From contig VWZW01001321.1 of the NCBI GenBank assembly GCA_013397115.1, forward strand, positions 372,001 to 436,000: a DNA stretch of 64,000 nt. Direction: 5' to 3'. A program made the translations under genes and the position numbers. The first letter of the stretch is position 1. Each line of letters starts with the position of its first letter. The stretch is from Edolisoma coerulescens. Taxonomy: Eukaryota; Chordata; Aves; Passeriformes; Campephagidae. The notes under the pieces were generated by a model that was given only the letters and a program-made list of their open reading frames with translations, made no database searches and had not been told where the DNA came from. Positions 52,690 through 64,000 of the stretch are shown in pieces.

Positions 52690-52912
52690 AGCTCACCATT
52701 CTCACCCTTGAGGATGGTGAGGCACTGGAACAAGATGCCCAGAGAAGTAGTTGATGCCTCATCCCTGGAAGTGTTCCATGCCAGGTTGGATGGGACTTTG
52801 AGTAACCTGGTCTAGTGGAATGTGTCCCTGCCCATACTGGGGGCTGGAGGGAGGGATGTGGAAACAGATGATCTTTAAGGTCCCTTCCAACCCAAACTAT
52901 TCTACGGTTCTA
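52690..52912 (+). mobile_element. CR1 LINE, 5'-truncated 3' end, sense
   Basis: About 220 bp closely follow the avian CR1 3' region: GGTGAGGCACTGGAACA, CCCAGAGA, CATCCCTGGAAGTGTTCCA, GCCAGGTTGGATGGGACTTT, AACCTGGTCTAGTGGAATG, GTGTCCCTGCCCAT, GATGATCTTTAAGGTCCCTT, CCAACCCAAACTATTCTA. It ends in the degenerate ATTCTA repeat region typical of CR1 tails rather than poly(A). It carries no reverse-transcriptase ORF, as usual for 5'-truncated copies. The insertion has the same orientation as CNKSR3, inside intron 1. It is the strongest evidence in the window for an avian (sauropsid) origin. Confidence 0.95.
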
Positions 52913-53834
52913 AAAGTAATTAAAAGGGGAAGCCGCCATCTACATTTTGGTGCTGTGTATGGCACAGCTGTGATATTCCTGTGCTCTGTGCTGCCTAGCT
53001 AAGTGTTCCATCCAGAATGTTTGCCAAAAAGGGGTAAATTAAGCAGTGTAAGAGGAAAGATGACATGTTGTATTTCCTTCCATAGGCTTCTTCAAGCCTT
53101 AGACCATCTCTGTTTGAGTCTGTCAGGGTCAGACTTGACTTCTGTGGCACTTCCTTTCATGAACCTCTTCACCTTTCCCTGAACCTGTGTATGGATGTTG
53201 AACATTCATTGCATACTGCTGTGTGAAGTATCACTCCTTTATTGCTTGTTTGAACCTGTTACGTGCTTGCTTCACTGTCTCTCCAATTGCTGTGTTGGAA
53301 GAGATGATGTGGAATTGGTGTTCTTTCTGGCCACTTCTGGCTTTACAGGCCTTTATTGTGTCCTTCTCCCCAAAGTATTTTCTTCTGTAAAACTTATTCC
53401 ATGGCTGCTTAGTTTCCTGAAAATATTTTTGGAGGAAATTATGAATAAATTTGTCTGGCTTTTGTAGAGAGAAGTATTGACTTACAAAACTTCTGAGTAT
53501 TGGAAGGCTTCAGCAGGCAGTTTTGACTCTTCCTGAACATGCTTCTCGATTGTGAAGTGCTAAAGCTTACAGTTGTCCTCAGATTTGCTGTCTGGACCAA
53601 GGTTAATAGGCACTGCCAGAATGGTCACAATCGGTGGCTTTATAGGGAGGACTGATAAAAAGTGTAGCATAACACAAGGGCTGTCAGTCTGAGATTTTAT
53701 CTATACTGAGCAACTAAAGGTTAAACATGGTATCTGTTTCCCTTCTTGTAAGCTAAGGATAGCTTACAACCCAAATTTACCCACGAGTTCTTTTATTACA
53801 AGGCAAAGCTTTCAGTTTTGTGTTCAAAAAAAAA

Positions 53835-53835
53835 N
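53835..53835. other. Ambiguous base (N)
   Basis: A single N follows a run of A bases. It is an unresolved consensus base, probably a homopolymer length ambiguity, and affects no exon. Confidence 0.99.
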
Positions 53836-55753
53836 TTATGGATGGATTTGAATGGAATGAATGGATTTATTTTGAGGTAACGTGAATGCATGTGTGTGGA
53901 GCCTGTTTTTCCAGGCTAAATATATTAGTTGGAAATACTGAAAATAGAAACAAATTGCAAAAGCCTTTCTGTGCAACTGTCAGTCAGGGGGGATTACAGA
54001 GGGGACAGTAAAGCACTCATTATCGAGGTGGATGGCTTCGCCATTTCCCTCTGTCCTGCTGTGACCTTAAGGAGAGAGCTGCTCCTTGCATCCCGGCTGG
54101 CTGGCAGAGCCCAGCAGTTTGTCTGGTACCATCCCTTTGTGATGGGGAGACTGACAAGAAACTTCTGCACCATTCTGGCTGTTCTTGGCAATGCCTGTCC
54201 TCAGCAAAGCCAGACCTAGTGCCTGGTGAGGCAGCACGTTGTGCCCGCTTCGTTAGGATGCAGGCGCTTGGACAAAACTGTAGAAGAGTTGCTTACAATT
54301 GACTACATGAGGAGAGTTTACTTTATAAATAATCTGGTTTAGGCAGGAGACGTTTTCATGGTGATAATGAGCAGCTCTTGCTCTTTGATTCTGTGTTGGT
54401 TTTTTTTTAAGTGATTGATACTTCAGAGGGTGACAGTGTTATGACTAGGTGTGAAATTACATGAGAGTAAAATGTGGAATAAGGAAGTTTTCTCACATTT
54501 GTACTAGACAATAATACAAAGATCTCTTGAAAGCATTTCTTGGAAAACTAAGACCTTTGAGCTCTTTTCTGGCCCTTAAAATGGCTCACACCAGTTGATA
54601 ACTAAACTTCTGTTTTTGAAACTTTTGGAAAGATAAATGTGAAAACATTGGTGATAGCTAACGATCAGGCATGTGGATCCTAGAAAGTCATTTCTTGCCT
54701 AGGTGCAAATTATTAGTGAAATAAGTTTCTGCTGACTGCTCTAGATTTAATGTTTTATCCTCCGTTTAAAGAACCTTGAATTCCTTTGTTAAAGTCATCC
54801 CTGGTTCTGTTTGTAATACTGTAGGGGGAGATGGCATCTGTGATGTTACTGTGTAAAACCTTCCCACTGTGTTCTAAATTAAAGAAAACTGTATATTTAT
54901 TTTCTTCTCCTTGAACTTTTCTTATTTCTTTTCACCCTGTATCTGTCCTACTGAGCTGCTTCAGCTTTCAGCTGCCTTGCAGACCCTTTCTTCTTATTTT
55001 CATTTGCCTTCTCAGGTGCTGGTTCATCTGCTTATGAAGTAGTTATTTTCTCTTTCTAGTGTTCATTTGCTGCCTTGATTCCCTCCTGCTTTTTCTTTGA
55101 TTAATTTCTTCCAGTCCTGGAAATAGAGGAAATGATGGGAGGAAGCTATCACAGTAACTGTTATAAAATTATGTGGAATATAAGTGATAGTATAATGGCA
55201 CATACCGTGGGGTATGCCAAAGATTCTCACAGAACTGATCATCTTTTAAGGCTTGGGAGGGATGAAGTTGATGTGTGGAAGGAATCTTTGGATACTGGAA
55301 ATGGCAACTGTATAGACCCTGAAGAGGAGACCAGAATAAGAGTGACTTTTTTAGGTGGGAAGGTCAGTTTTAAGGTGATGAGACAAAGACAACTTTGGCA
55401 GTCCTGACCTAACCAGCTATCCAAGGTCCCAGGGAGCCCCTTAATGGGATGAGGGTTATAGCTGAACCTTGGTTCTGCCCTGAGATGCGAGGTGCTGCCT
55501 GCTTGTTAGAGTCGCCCAACAGAGGAGAGTACATGATCATCATAATGTTTTGTTTCCTTGAGACAGTGAGCAATGATCCCCATGTTGTACTTGTGAGTTC
55601 TTCCTCTGTTAAGTGGCTTGTGCTCCTCCCACTTCCTGGTGTCAACTTTTGGCATTTTATGAGCTGTCCTGAGAATCCGTTCAAGTTCTTGAATGTATGG
55701 AAAGTAATCCCTGTCACATTCCTGTTTCCCCTCCCCGTTCCTTCCTCAGTTCC

Positions 55754-55754
55754 N
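55754..55754. other. Ambiguous base (N)
   Basis: A second single unresolved base in intron 1. It affects no exon. Confidence 0.99.
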
Positions 55755-58700
55755 TATCACAAGAGAAGAGTGAGGAAGGAAAAAAGAGGTGGTGAATCAG
55801 CTGTGCCTGTAATACATTAGTTACTTGTTGCTTTATGGTAGGTAAGTTGTTTGGTAATGTCCAACGCAGAAGCTGAGCAGAAAGCATGAAACTGCTTAAG
55901 GACTCTGCTCACAAAACACACCTCTGTGGTTCTTGGGGAGTCAGGTATGTCCTGCTCAATGGCTGACATCTCTCAACAATAGAAATGTTAATTCTCTCTG
56001 AATAGAAAACCGATAGTTATGGCTTGGACCCAAGCCTCACCCTTAACTCCTTCAAAGTTGTTTCTTTCTTCCCCTCAATTCTTATACAAAATAACTTTCT
56101 TAATCGTGGAAACAGACTGAGATTGCTATCAGTGCAAATCCGTAAGTGTGAGCTCTGTGCTAATGTTTTTGCATGAATGCAAGGTATTGAATATCTTCTG
56201 GGGTGCTTTTCGTGGTGGTTAATTTAGACAGAAAAGTCTAGACAGTTCTTAGGATCTATTGCACATCTCTACACCTGCCAAAATTTGGGAGGGAGTTTTA
56301 TTCAAATTACACTGCTGTTCCTCAGAAAGGTTTTCAAAATATGCGTAACACTAACTGGAGTAGTCTGTCTCTCACTCTCACTCCGCCAAAAAATCTCTGC
56401 TACTAGTGTTCTAAAACTTCAATAATATTCTGCAATTGATATTTTTATTTCTACCTTTTCTCATTCTCTAACAATTGTGTAAATAGGAAAGACATTCTTT
56501 TGTGCAGGGTTTTGTTGTATGTGCAAGAAATAATGTAAAGATTTCACATATATGATAGAGACAAGTGCTTTTTAAACACACTTTGAGCCTAAAATGAATA
56601 GATTAGCTTTGAGGAAGGCTTTTCAGTGGATAAAGGAGATAAATATAGATACCTTTTTTCAATGTCAGTCTTAATTGTATTTTTTTCAGAAACACAGAAA
56701 ACTACTTTCTTGCTTGAACCTGCTAATAGTGCACTGTTGAAAATGACCTTCTAAATAATTTAAGAAAGTATCTTTCTAAGTAATGTCAACTTACTTTTTA
56801 TAGTTTTTAGTTCATCTTAGTTCTACAGCAATATCCAGACAATAGGCAATACCAAGTCTCCATAAGGCTCTGAAGTTCGTGGAGAAAATACATGGAAAGG
56901 ATATAGATGTTTGGAAGAAGAAAAAAATGTAGTCATTTATACTACTAGTGACATTTAAATGCTGATTTTAAAACTTTGCTTAAATATTATTAAAGTTTAT
57001 TGAACTGGGTTATGAGTCCTTTTTCCTCCTTTTTTCCTTCCCTCTTGGAAGTGGTTTGCACATGATGTTTTTGATTTGCATATGATATTTAAACATTTCA
57101 TTCATATGATGGAAAATTAAATGATAGGCTATAAAATGTGGTTGCAATTTTAATTAATGTGTTTAATACTTCCCCATATGTTTCTTAGTAAAAATAGTAA
57201 CAATGTTCCTAATGTCGGTAAGCTCATCTTAAACTATCTATGAGTACATGAGTTTGTGGGTTTGTCTTCACTTCCTGCTTGGCATAGTTTTGGTCACTTA
57301 ATCTTAAATACATGACTAGCTGGGCAGCTGTGCCACTGTGTTGGCTGTTTTGAGTCAACATTTGCTCAATTTTGTAATATTTCATAAAATATAGTCATAC
57401 AGTGTGATTGTAAAAGTATTGTTTTTAAGGACTCTTAATTAAAAAAACTTTTTAAAGTAGCCCTTCAAGTTGTCATAGACCTTCAAGAATGGGCAAGCAT
57501 GAGTTAAAAAAAGCACAGGCAAACTAAAAGCCACAGTTGTATTTCTTGGGGAGGATATATACGTTTGAGTCTCCATGTTTTAGCAGAGAATGGAGTTCTA
57601 GAAAGGATAGTAGGCAAAAACCACACTGCATCAAAAAAACTTAAAAAATAAAACCTTAACTGCGTGCTGAATGAAGTGTTTTATTTTAGGTGTTTGTGTA
57701 GTTTGTAATGGAAACTATGGGCTTACAAGAGCAAATGATGGGAAACAGTGGTCTGCAAGGCGGCAATAAAAATTGGGAATGCCAAATATGTGCACTGTAT
57801 GTCAGCCTTGGTTGTGAATTTGTTTGAAAAAATAAATTGTTAAACAATGAAGGCCAGTTATTTTTTTATTATTTTTCCTGGGAAAAGAGTTTGTATAGCC
57901 TGAGGGGGAATTTAGTGCCTGTGGGAAAGAGAACAGTGGGCTCAATTTTCAAAATTTGTGCAGCTTTGCCAAGACATATGGGAAGAAACAAGAGTGCACC
58001 CTAAACAACTGTAGCCCTGGGAGACTCTGCTAGTCTTTCATGCAGGTTTTCCCATTCATAATTACGCTTAAAAGTCAAGCTGTGTGCACTGGTAGCTCTG
58101 CACGGGGAGGAGTCGAGCTTCTTCAGCCTGATGTTGATTTACTCTAATAATTAAGCTTACCCGAGTCACGTAAAGGGATGTCTGTCCTCATTAACTTGAA
58201 AAGGCAAGTGGTGTGTGTTTAGTCAGCCTGTGCCTTTGGGAGCCCATCCTCTGCACATCTGCTGTGGGCAGGCACTGCAAGGGAGCAGTGGCTGCTTGTG
58301 CCACTGTTTGGAAGTGAGTATGTTTCATGTGACTCCTCAAACCCCCTTTGTGATCTGCGTCAAGTGTTTTCTTGGTGGTAGACTGTGCTGGGAGTGCTTG
58401 TTTTGCAGGCTGCTACTGCGGCTCCACCAGTGGAACTGAGTGCTGGTCTTTTGGCTCTCATTTCTGCGTAGTTCAGGATGCTGTTCGTGTTTCTCATCTG
58501 CTGCGTTCGACATCCCGTCCATCTCAATGGTTTCCTTTTCAGCCAGCGTTGTACATAAACATCCTTTATTCAACTAAAGGTTCAACATTTTTTTAGAAAG
58601 GAGTGGTGAAACAATGTAGCTGTTGTGGACCACACAAAGCAGATGTCCAATGTGTAATCTGGATTTTTGCTCATGTCAACTGTTTTAAATGAATGTGATG

Positions 58701-58969
58701 TATTCCTATGAAACAGACCTAACTGGGGCTGTTCCTTTTGCTCTACCCAATATGTTGAAGAGGAACAGAGTAACAAGAGTGCTGCAATATCTTTGAAATA
58801 ACACATCCATCCAAATTCCCCCCCTGTTTGTTTCTGTTCACAGGCTCTTAAACAACAGAGGAAATTAGGAGAATACACAAGGAAACAGGATTAACACATG
58901 AAACTTAGTAAAATAAGATGAAAACCAGAAACACTTTCTGTAATCACTTGGGAAAACCTACTGGAGAGA

Positions 58970-59025
58970 ACAGGATCATAGAATTAGTTTAAAGTGGGGA
59001 TTTGGAGGATATTGCTGGGACAAAA
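58970..59025 (-). mobile_element. Possible highly decayed CR1 3' end, antisense
   Basis: AGGATCATAGAATTAGTTTA followed by GGGGATTTGGAGGATATTG loosely follows the antisense CR1 order (AATCATAGAATCATTT, GGTTGGAAAAGACC, AGATCATC). The match is weak and only a few words agree. It may be coincidence. Confidence 0.3.
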
Positions 59026-59533
59026 TAGTCTAAACTGTTTTAAAAACACTTCTAGATAGAAAAATGAATTAGATTTCTTACTGGTATGTGTTGTTGATCT
59101 TTAGCAAGAGGAAGCAATGGCTGCTTCAGGAAGCTTGCAGGGTCTTAAATCAAGGTAATAATGAGACTTGAGCCAAACATCCCTTTGATTGCTTTGCCTT
59201 TGTGTTTTACTTTTTTGTTCATTTTCCTTCTTACTTTATGCTTTTGTTTCTTTGCTTGTTTAACTAAGCTTTAGGCAAGATCTTTGTTCTTGCCTTGGAT
59301 TTTTTTTTTTTGACAAGTTGTTATTTTTTTTGTTGTTGCTCTAGATGCCCCTCAGGGTTTGGGTTACACAAGGAGCAGGCAGGTTGTGCATTGACTTAGG
59401 TGACCCAAAAATCCTCATAACTTATGTGCTCTGTTTTCATGCTCCTGTGGTACAGCCTCAGTCACACTGCAAGTTTATTTTATAATTTTGCATTGTACAT
59501 TGTATGAACTTAAAATTTCTTCCTTTTGCAAGG

Positions 59534-59610
59534 TGGTGTTTTTGGGGGGTTTTTTTGGGTTTGTTTGTTTGTTTCTGATGTCCCTTTGTCTGTCTTTTGT
59601 GTTTTGGTAG
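59534..59610 (+). promoter_or_regulatory. CNKSR3: Splice acceptor region of CNKSR3 exon 2 with G-runs and candidate branch point
   Basis: The 3' splice site ends TTTTGGTAG at 59610. A pyrimidine-rich tract (TCCCTTTGTCTGTCTTTTG) precedes it. A candidate branch point TTCTGAT has its A at 59578, 33 nt before the first exonic base. Further upstream are a G6 run at 59534-59539 and GGG at 59547-59549, set in T-rich sequence with GTTT repeats. Intronic G-runs of this type are known hnRNP H/F binding sites that affect nearby splice-site use. That effect here is inference. Confidence 0.6.
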
Positions 59611-59774
59611 GCCTGGATGATTGCCTGCAGCAGTATGTCCATAAATTTGAACGGGAGAAGATAAATGGTGAACAGCTGTTACAGATTTCTCACCAGGACC
59701 TTGAAGACTTAGGTATCTCAAGGATTGGACACCAGGAACTGGTTCTAGAGGCTGTGGATCTCCTGTGTGCACTG
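59611..59774 (+). CDS. CNKSR3: CNKSR3 exon 2: body of the SAM domain
   Basis: This 164-nt exon completes Gly18 and encodes residues 19-72, starting LDDCLQQYVHKFEREKINGE and ending EAVDLLCAL. It is a near-perfect match to the CNK-family SAM domain. The KINGEQLL, SRIGHQELVLEAV and LLCAL segments are SAM helices, and the YVHKF and EKINGEQ residues favour CNKSR3 over CNKSR2 (which I recall as YIKNF and EKISGDQ). Together with exon 1 it gives 72 complete codons and an intact SAM domain of about residues 7-72, a protein-interaction module. The exon ends CTG followed by donor GTTAGT at 59775, a phase-0 junction. Exon length is not a multiple of three, so skipping would break the frame. The CRIC, PDZ and later regions are outside the window. 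The frame is open into the upstream intron, but that extension lacks an ATG. Confidence 0.96.
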
Positions 59775-62700
59775 GTTAGTTAAGTGGTGAACAGATATGC
59801 AAAGAATTTCTTAAAGTGCTTTTTTGGGTGAATAACGAAAGCAAGATTGATGAAATGGGAATACCTTTGTCTCTTGCTTTCTGTTACACATGACTATGAA
59901 AGAAAACAGTAAGAAGCTCTTTAACTTTCTCCTGATAAGAGGCAACTTTAATTCATTTGGTTGCACTTCCAAAGGCAGAAGATGTCTGAGTGACATTGTT
60001 GGATCTTGTGGCTCCTCTTAGTGAGCAGTTTGTCTCAGAAGACAGAAGGCACACTGTTGAAATGACAGATGATAGAAGTTCCTCGCATAATTTGAAATGG
60101 GTTTAGGGTAATTCTGTAGCAAACATAGGAAGTGAAGAAAAATTAATTCTTGAAATGAGGGATGTTTAGCCACCTCAGTTACAGTCTAGTTGAACTCTCA
60201 TTGGATTCAGAACTTAAGCTGTTCCTTTGTCCTACTCCTGATATATAACTGCAGATACTTTGAAAACAAACATTCTCTGAAAAGAATAAATATATTTTGG
60301 ATTGTTTTACTAGTGCAGGCTTTATTTAAAAGCCATAGTTTGGTCATAGTCTTGAAGGCCTTTTTGATGTAATGCAGTGTAATGAGTACCAGAGGTATAT
60401 ACAATTACATCAGGGAGGAGGGTGGGAAAGCCTGCCTGATGGCTCCTTGACCAGCACTGGCCGGTCTTCCCTACATTAAGCAAGGCTTGCAGCACCAAGT
60501 ATACACTTCTTAAGATGGAGAGTCTTTATTGCCTGTGTGATATGTGCTTTATGTGCTGCAGGGAGTGTTCCTACTCCACAACCTGAAGCAAATTGTACTG
60601 AAAGAAGCATATTTAATGAAATATCTTCAAACAATCTAAAATGTTTCTCAAAGAGTTACTCTTATACTTGAAAGATATGTAATTTCCTTTAGATATTTGA
60701 TCTACCAAAAATTTTTGACATTAACTTGAAAACCTAATAGAAGAACTGAAAAGCAGTTCATGGTGTGGGAAAGAACTTGTTGGGCAAGTGCAGGGGTCTA
60801 GTGAGTTAGTAAATGTAGTATGGGCTGTATATGGTCCTGACTGAAGTAATCTATGTGGCAGTCCCCAAAGGCACTATTTTATTCTCTTAAAAGTATTAGA
60901 ATAAAGTGAACAAAGATGGACAACTGCCAGAACCTAAAGCTGTCTTTTATCTCCTACAATTTCCTTCTAATTTCCTTTGTAGACAAAAGTTTTGACCTCA
61001 GACCCATTTCTGGAAATCCTTTGTGAAATGCAGCTCAAGTTAATGTGTTGGACAGATATTGCATATTACAGCTGAAATGTCCTTGTTCCTTTTGTAAGAG
61101 GTGAAGGAAGAATTCCTGTGTTTTCAGTAGGCCCTTTGCCACCTTCTTGATGCCTGTTCCCTTGAGTTTTTAGAATTGCATAGAATCACTACTGATTTTG
61201 TTTCCAAGGGGTTACTAAATGCTAGTGACAGCTAATTTTTTTTGTTGTTTCTTCTTTTTGTGTAAGAGAGAGATTTCCTGATTCCACCTGCCTTAGTTCT
61301 TTGAAAGTGGAAATGTTTACTGTTTAATGAATGTTTTGTATGTATGCTGACAGTTCTCCAACTTTTGGGGCCTTGTAAGCAAAGGAACTATTTTTTTGAC
61401 TTTTTCTTTTTTTTTCTTTTTTTCTTCCCCCGTTTTTTGACCCCACTGCCACCCTCACTATGCTGTCAACACACAGTGTGGAAATACGGCATTGGCTGGG
61501 CCAGCCTGATGTCACTCTTTGTCACTCCACTGCTCTCTGTCATTCTTGGCGGAGAAAGGCTGAGAAGGGGTTTTGGTGGTTTCCCAGTCCTGGAGTTCTC
61601 TAGAAGAATTTCCCTTTTTATCTAGTTTTGCTTTGGCAGTTTCCCAGCTGAGTTTCCTTCAGATCAGTGCTTTGGTTCCCTCACACCACAAGAACACACG
61701 TGGCTCTAAACACAGTGAGGAAGTTCTCTTTGGAACATCTTCCTCCTGCAGTACATCTTTTTAAGCATTCACCGTACAGACCTTTGTTCCAGCCTCAGTA
61801 ATCAGTCACTAAATAGAGGGTGACCATAGTCCTTTCCTTGAGAAAAGACACCAAATGCACCTGATTTTTTTAATTTAGGTTTTATAGGGGCTGGGTACTA
61901 TTTGGCAGCACTGAGCTAAAAATATGTCAGTAAGTTTCTGGTGTGAAAGAGAAATTAATGCATCTTTCTCTACTGCTTTGGTGATGAAGCAGCGTTCCCT
62001 CACGTCCTTGTAGCAGTAGTGCATATGCAGCCTCCTGAAGAGTCAGCAGGAAAGTGTGGACTGGGACAGAAAATGAAGGTTTCCTCTGAGCACGCATTTC
62101 TGTTACTCTTGAGCTGGTCTAATAGAGTTTTCTGAACAGGTGTTGAAGACTTACTTGAGGAATTTAGAGGATATATCAAAGGACCTGAATTCCCCACAGC
62201 AGAAGAAAAATCATCGACTTTCAGCGTTTTTGTGGACAGTATCTGCTTGGTGTGAGGCGGGAAAGGGATGGAAGAAAGATCACATTTCTTTATTGATTGA
62301 AGTATTTGGGGAAGGGGGGAACAAACATACATAACTTTGCTTTTCAAACCACAAAAGCAGAGACAGAAGACAAGCCTTTGAGGGCTTAATGAATTTAAAA
62401 CAATGCAAGCAGGAAACTATGCAAATATTTTCACTTTTAATGTGTTCTTTGGATTTGATTTCTGAATCTTTGCCTGTACTGTATGATGGGAGAGTTTGGA
62501 AACAAAAAAGCGGTGGATTTTTCTTGAAGTTAGAATGAAGAGCTACTAATTATATACAATCAAAAAAAAAGCCCCAAACCCTGAAAAAATCCATAAACCA
62601 AAAAAGAACATAGTTGTGCCTTTGATAATTTTACTGGTAATAATGTTCTGCCAGCATATTTGCAGCATAACAAAATATAACACCATAACATGAAATAAAA

Positions 62701-64000
62701 CATACATACGTGAAGACTTACCCTTTAGGTCCTAATCATTGTCAAAGGATATCTGTGCACTGACACATAAGATTTCATTTTTTAGCGGTTTCAAATTTTG
62801 CGTTGTTTATTAGGAAACTTGGTTTGCCAAAGGATTCTTTAGAATGTGTTTTTGTTAAAAGGAAAAGGGCAAGAATGGGTGACTCTGACAGTACCTTGTG
62901 TTACCTCTACTGTTTATATAGGCCTGTAGTGAGTTGGATCAGCTTCTGAGCAAGCATTTGAATGGGTTTTATTAATTTTTTTTTCCCAGAGCAGGTTTTC
63001 AGCTCAGTCAGCCAGCATGTCCAACTCATCACATTGCAGCATGTGAACATGGCTGTGAAAGGGAAGGGGATGCTGTCCCTGGGCAGTGGCAGAGCTCTTA
63101 ATCAGGCCAATTCATCTTTGACATAACTGCTCTGCTTTTCTGGCTTCAGTTGGCCACATGGTTTGTTTGGGTTTTTTTGTTGTTGTTGTGTTGGCTGCCT
63201 GACCTTGTGCCATTATTTGGTCAGATTAGTTTTCCTTATTAAATGTGTTGGTGTTTAGGAGTGCTCTCATGTGCTCTCTCCTGCACATGTGGGTGCTGCC
63301 TCTCCTCCAGCCCTGCATGTGGCTCCCCAGGTTAATGAGTAATAGCCTGGGAATGTTTGACATCGGGTGCTCTTGACCGCTGGCTTCAGCCTGTGTTTAG
63401 ATTAAAACAACTTTGATGTTTGAAATCGGGAGTGATAGTAAAATGTAACCTTTTCTTTGGTTCATGAGCAACATCTAAAACCTTTTGGTTGCTTAAATAA
63501 TAATTTGTTAACTCTTGTAGCCTTAGTCCTGTGGAAATTTTTCAAGAAAAGCCTGCTAAGATTTGCACTTCAACTGCATGTCACTGTGAAGTCTGTTTGG
63601 TGTGCTGCCACAGTATCAACATTCCTATCTGTCGTGAATTGGGGCTACAGTTCTATGACAAGTTAAATTAATCCAAGTCAGCTTCTGTCTCCACCCGCTC
63701 CCGTCCTCTGATTAGTGATCTTTTGTGCGTGCACTCACCTGACCGTGAAGTGAGCTACTTCAGGGAGCTAAACCAAGGGATTAGATTTCTTTGTATTGTT
63801 TAGATCCCCAAGCCAGCCCTCCCAACAGACTGGACATTGCAAGTGAAGGAGCAGGAATAGTTGGTGATGTGAGAGCTGGTCAAGACACTTGCAGCTTGGA
63901 CAGAAGCATTGCTATATCTGGTGAGGGGGCAAAAGGCTTTCTATGTATTGGAGCAGACAGGTGAGGAAGACTGGCTTGGCCCTGGAGCAGAGGTTGCTTG
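59775..64000 (+). other. CNKSR3: CNKSR3 intron 2 (5' part; runs beyond the window)
   Basis: It starts with GTTAGT, an acceptable but non-optimal donor (T at +3). No frame in 59775-64000 resembles the expected next exon, which should continue with the Asn-Tyr-Gly segment leading into the CRIC domain, so exon 3 is beyond 64000. The intron holds T-rich low-complexity tracts at about 61391-61440 and 63160-63190 and no other recognised feature. Confidence 0.8.

Larger units (their letters stand above)
31916..59610 (+). other. CNKSR3: CNKSR3 intron 1 (27,695 bp, phase 1)
   Basis: The boundaries are GTAAGA at 31916 and TTTTGGTAG ending at 59610, joining a single G of exon 1 to GC of exon 2 to make Gly18. 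The first part is CpG-rich; from about 33 kb onward the intron is ordinary AT-rich DNA. It contains T tracts at 33049-33065 and 35266-35280, an A13 tract at 41581-41593, CR1 remnants and the 119-bp repeat pair, all listed separately. Moderately GC-rich patches occur at about 47650-48010, 48560-49250 and 53970-54240 with no exon signal. Long first introns often hold enhancers, but none can be identified by eye. I found no additional gene on either strand. Confidence 0.85.

Noticed and set aside
55132..55407. 91-codon ATG frame in CNKSR3 intron 1
   Set aside because: No recognisable domain, and no consensus acceptor and donor pair that would add it to CNKSR3 in frame. Likely chance.
59526..59783. 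Free-standing 85-codon gene on the + strand
   Set aside because: The frame opens with TTG inside intron 1 and runs past the donor at 59775. The real coding part is exon 2 of CNKSR3 (59611-59774), with correct splice sites and phase.
1..64000. CRISPR arrays, operons, prophage or other prokaryotic systems
   Set aside because: The window is vertebrate nuclear DNA (introns, CpG island, CR1 LINE). The direct repeats seen have two copies at most, plus short partial units, and no spacer regularity.
1..64000. Endogenous retrovirus or LTR element
   Set aside because: I saw no gag/pol/env-like translation, no primer-binding site and no paired LTR with TG...CA ends. The 119-bp pair at 40.1/40.7 kb lacks these ends and is too short.

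Overview
This window is eukaryotic nuclear DNA, almost certainly from a bird. Three observations support that: a well-preserved 3' end of a CR1 LINE (the main avian retrotransposon) at about 52.69-52.91 kb, a vertebrate CpG-island promoter at about 31.5-33.0 kb, and two exons joined by consensus GT-AG splice sites. Single N bases at 53835 and 55754 indicate a draft assembly. There are no bacterial-style operons, and almost all of the six-frame open reading frames are chance ORFs; several open with GTG or TTG rather than ATG.

Only one protein-coding gene can be supported: the 5' end of CNKSR3 (connector enhancer of kinase suppressor of Ras 3) on the + strand. Exon 1 (coding part 31864-31915, residues 1-17) lies in the CpG island. 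Exon 2 (59611-59774, the rest of residue 18 to residue 72) completes the SAM domain. They are separated by a 27.7 kb phase-1 first intron. The remaining exons (CRIC, PDZ, DUF1170 and C-terminal regions) lie beyond the window, and 59775-64000 is the start of intron 2.

Layout: 1-31.48 kb is AT-rich DNA upstream of CNKSR3 with no gene I can support, but with several small tandem duplications. 31.48-33.0 kb is the promoter, CpG island and exon 1, with an AP-1-type site, GC boxes, two G-quadruplex motifs and upstream ORFs. 33.0-59.6 kb is intron 1, with CR1 remnants and a dispersed pair of nearly identical 119-bp repeats 655 bp apart. 59.6-59.8 kb is exon 2, and the rest is intron 2.

No undescribed biological system is evident. 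The observations most worth a second look are the 5'-leader architecture of CNKSR3 (uORFs plus G-quadruplexes), the 119-bp repeat pair, the 115-bp tandem duplication at 17.7-17.9 kb, and the G-run-rich tract before the exon 2 acceptor.
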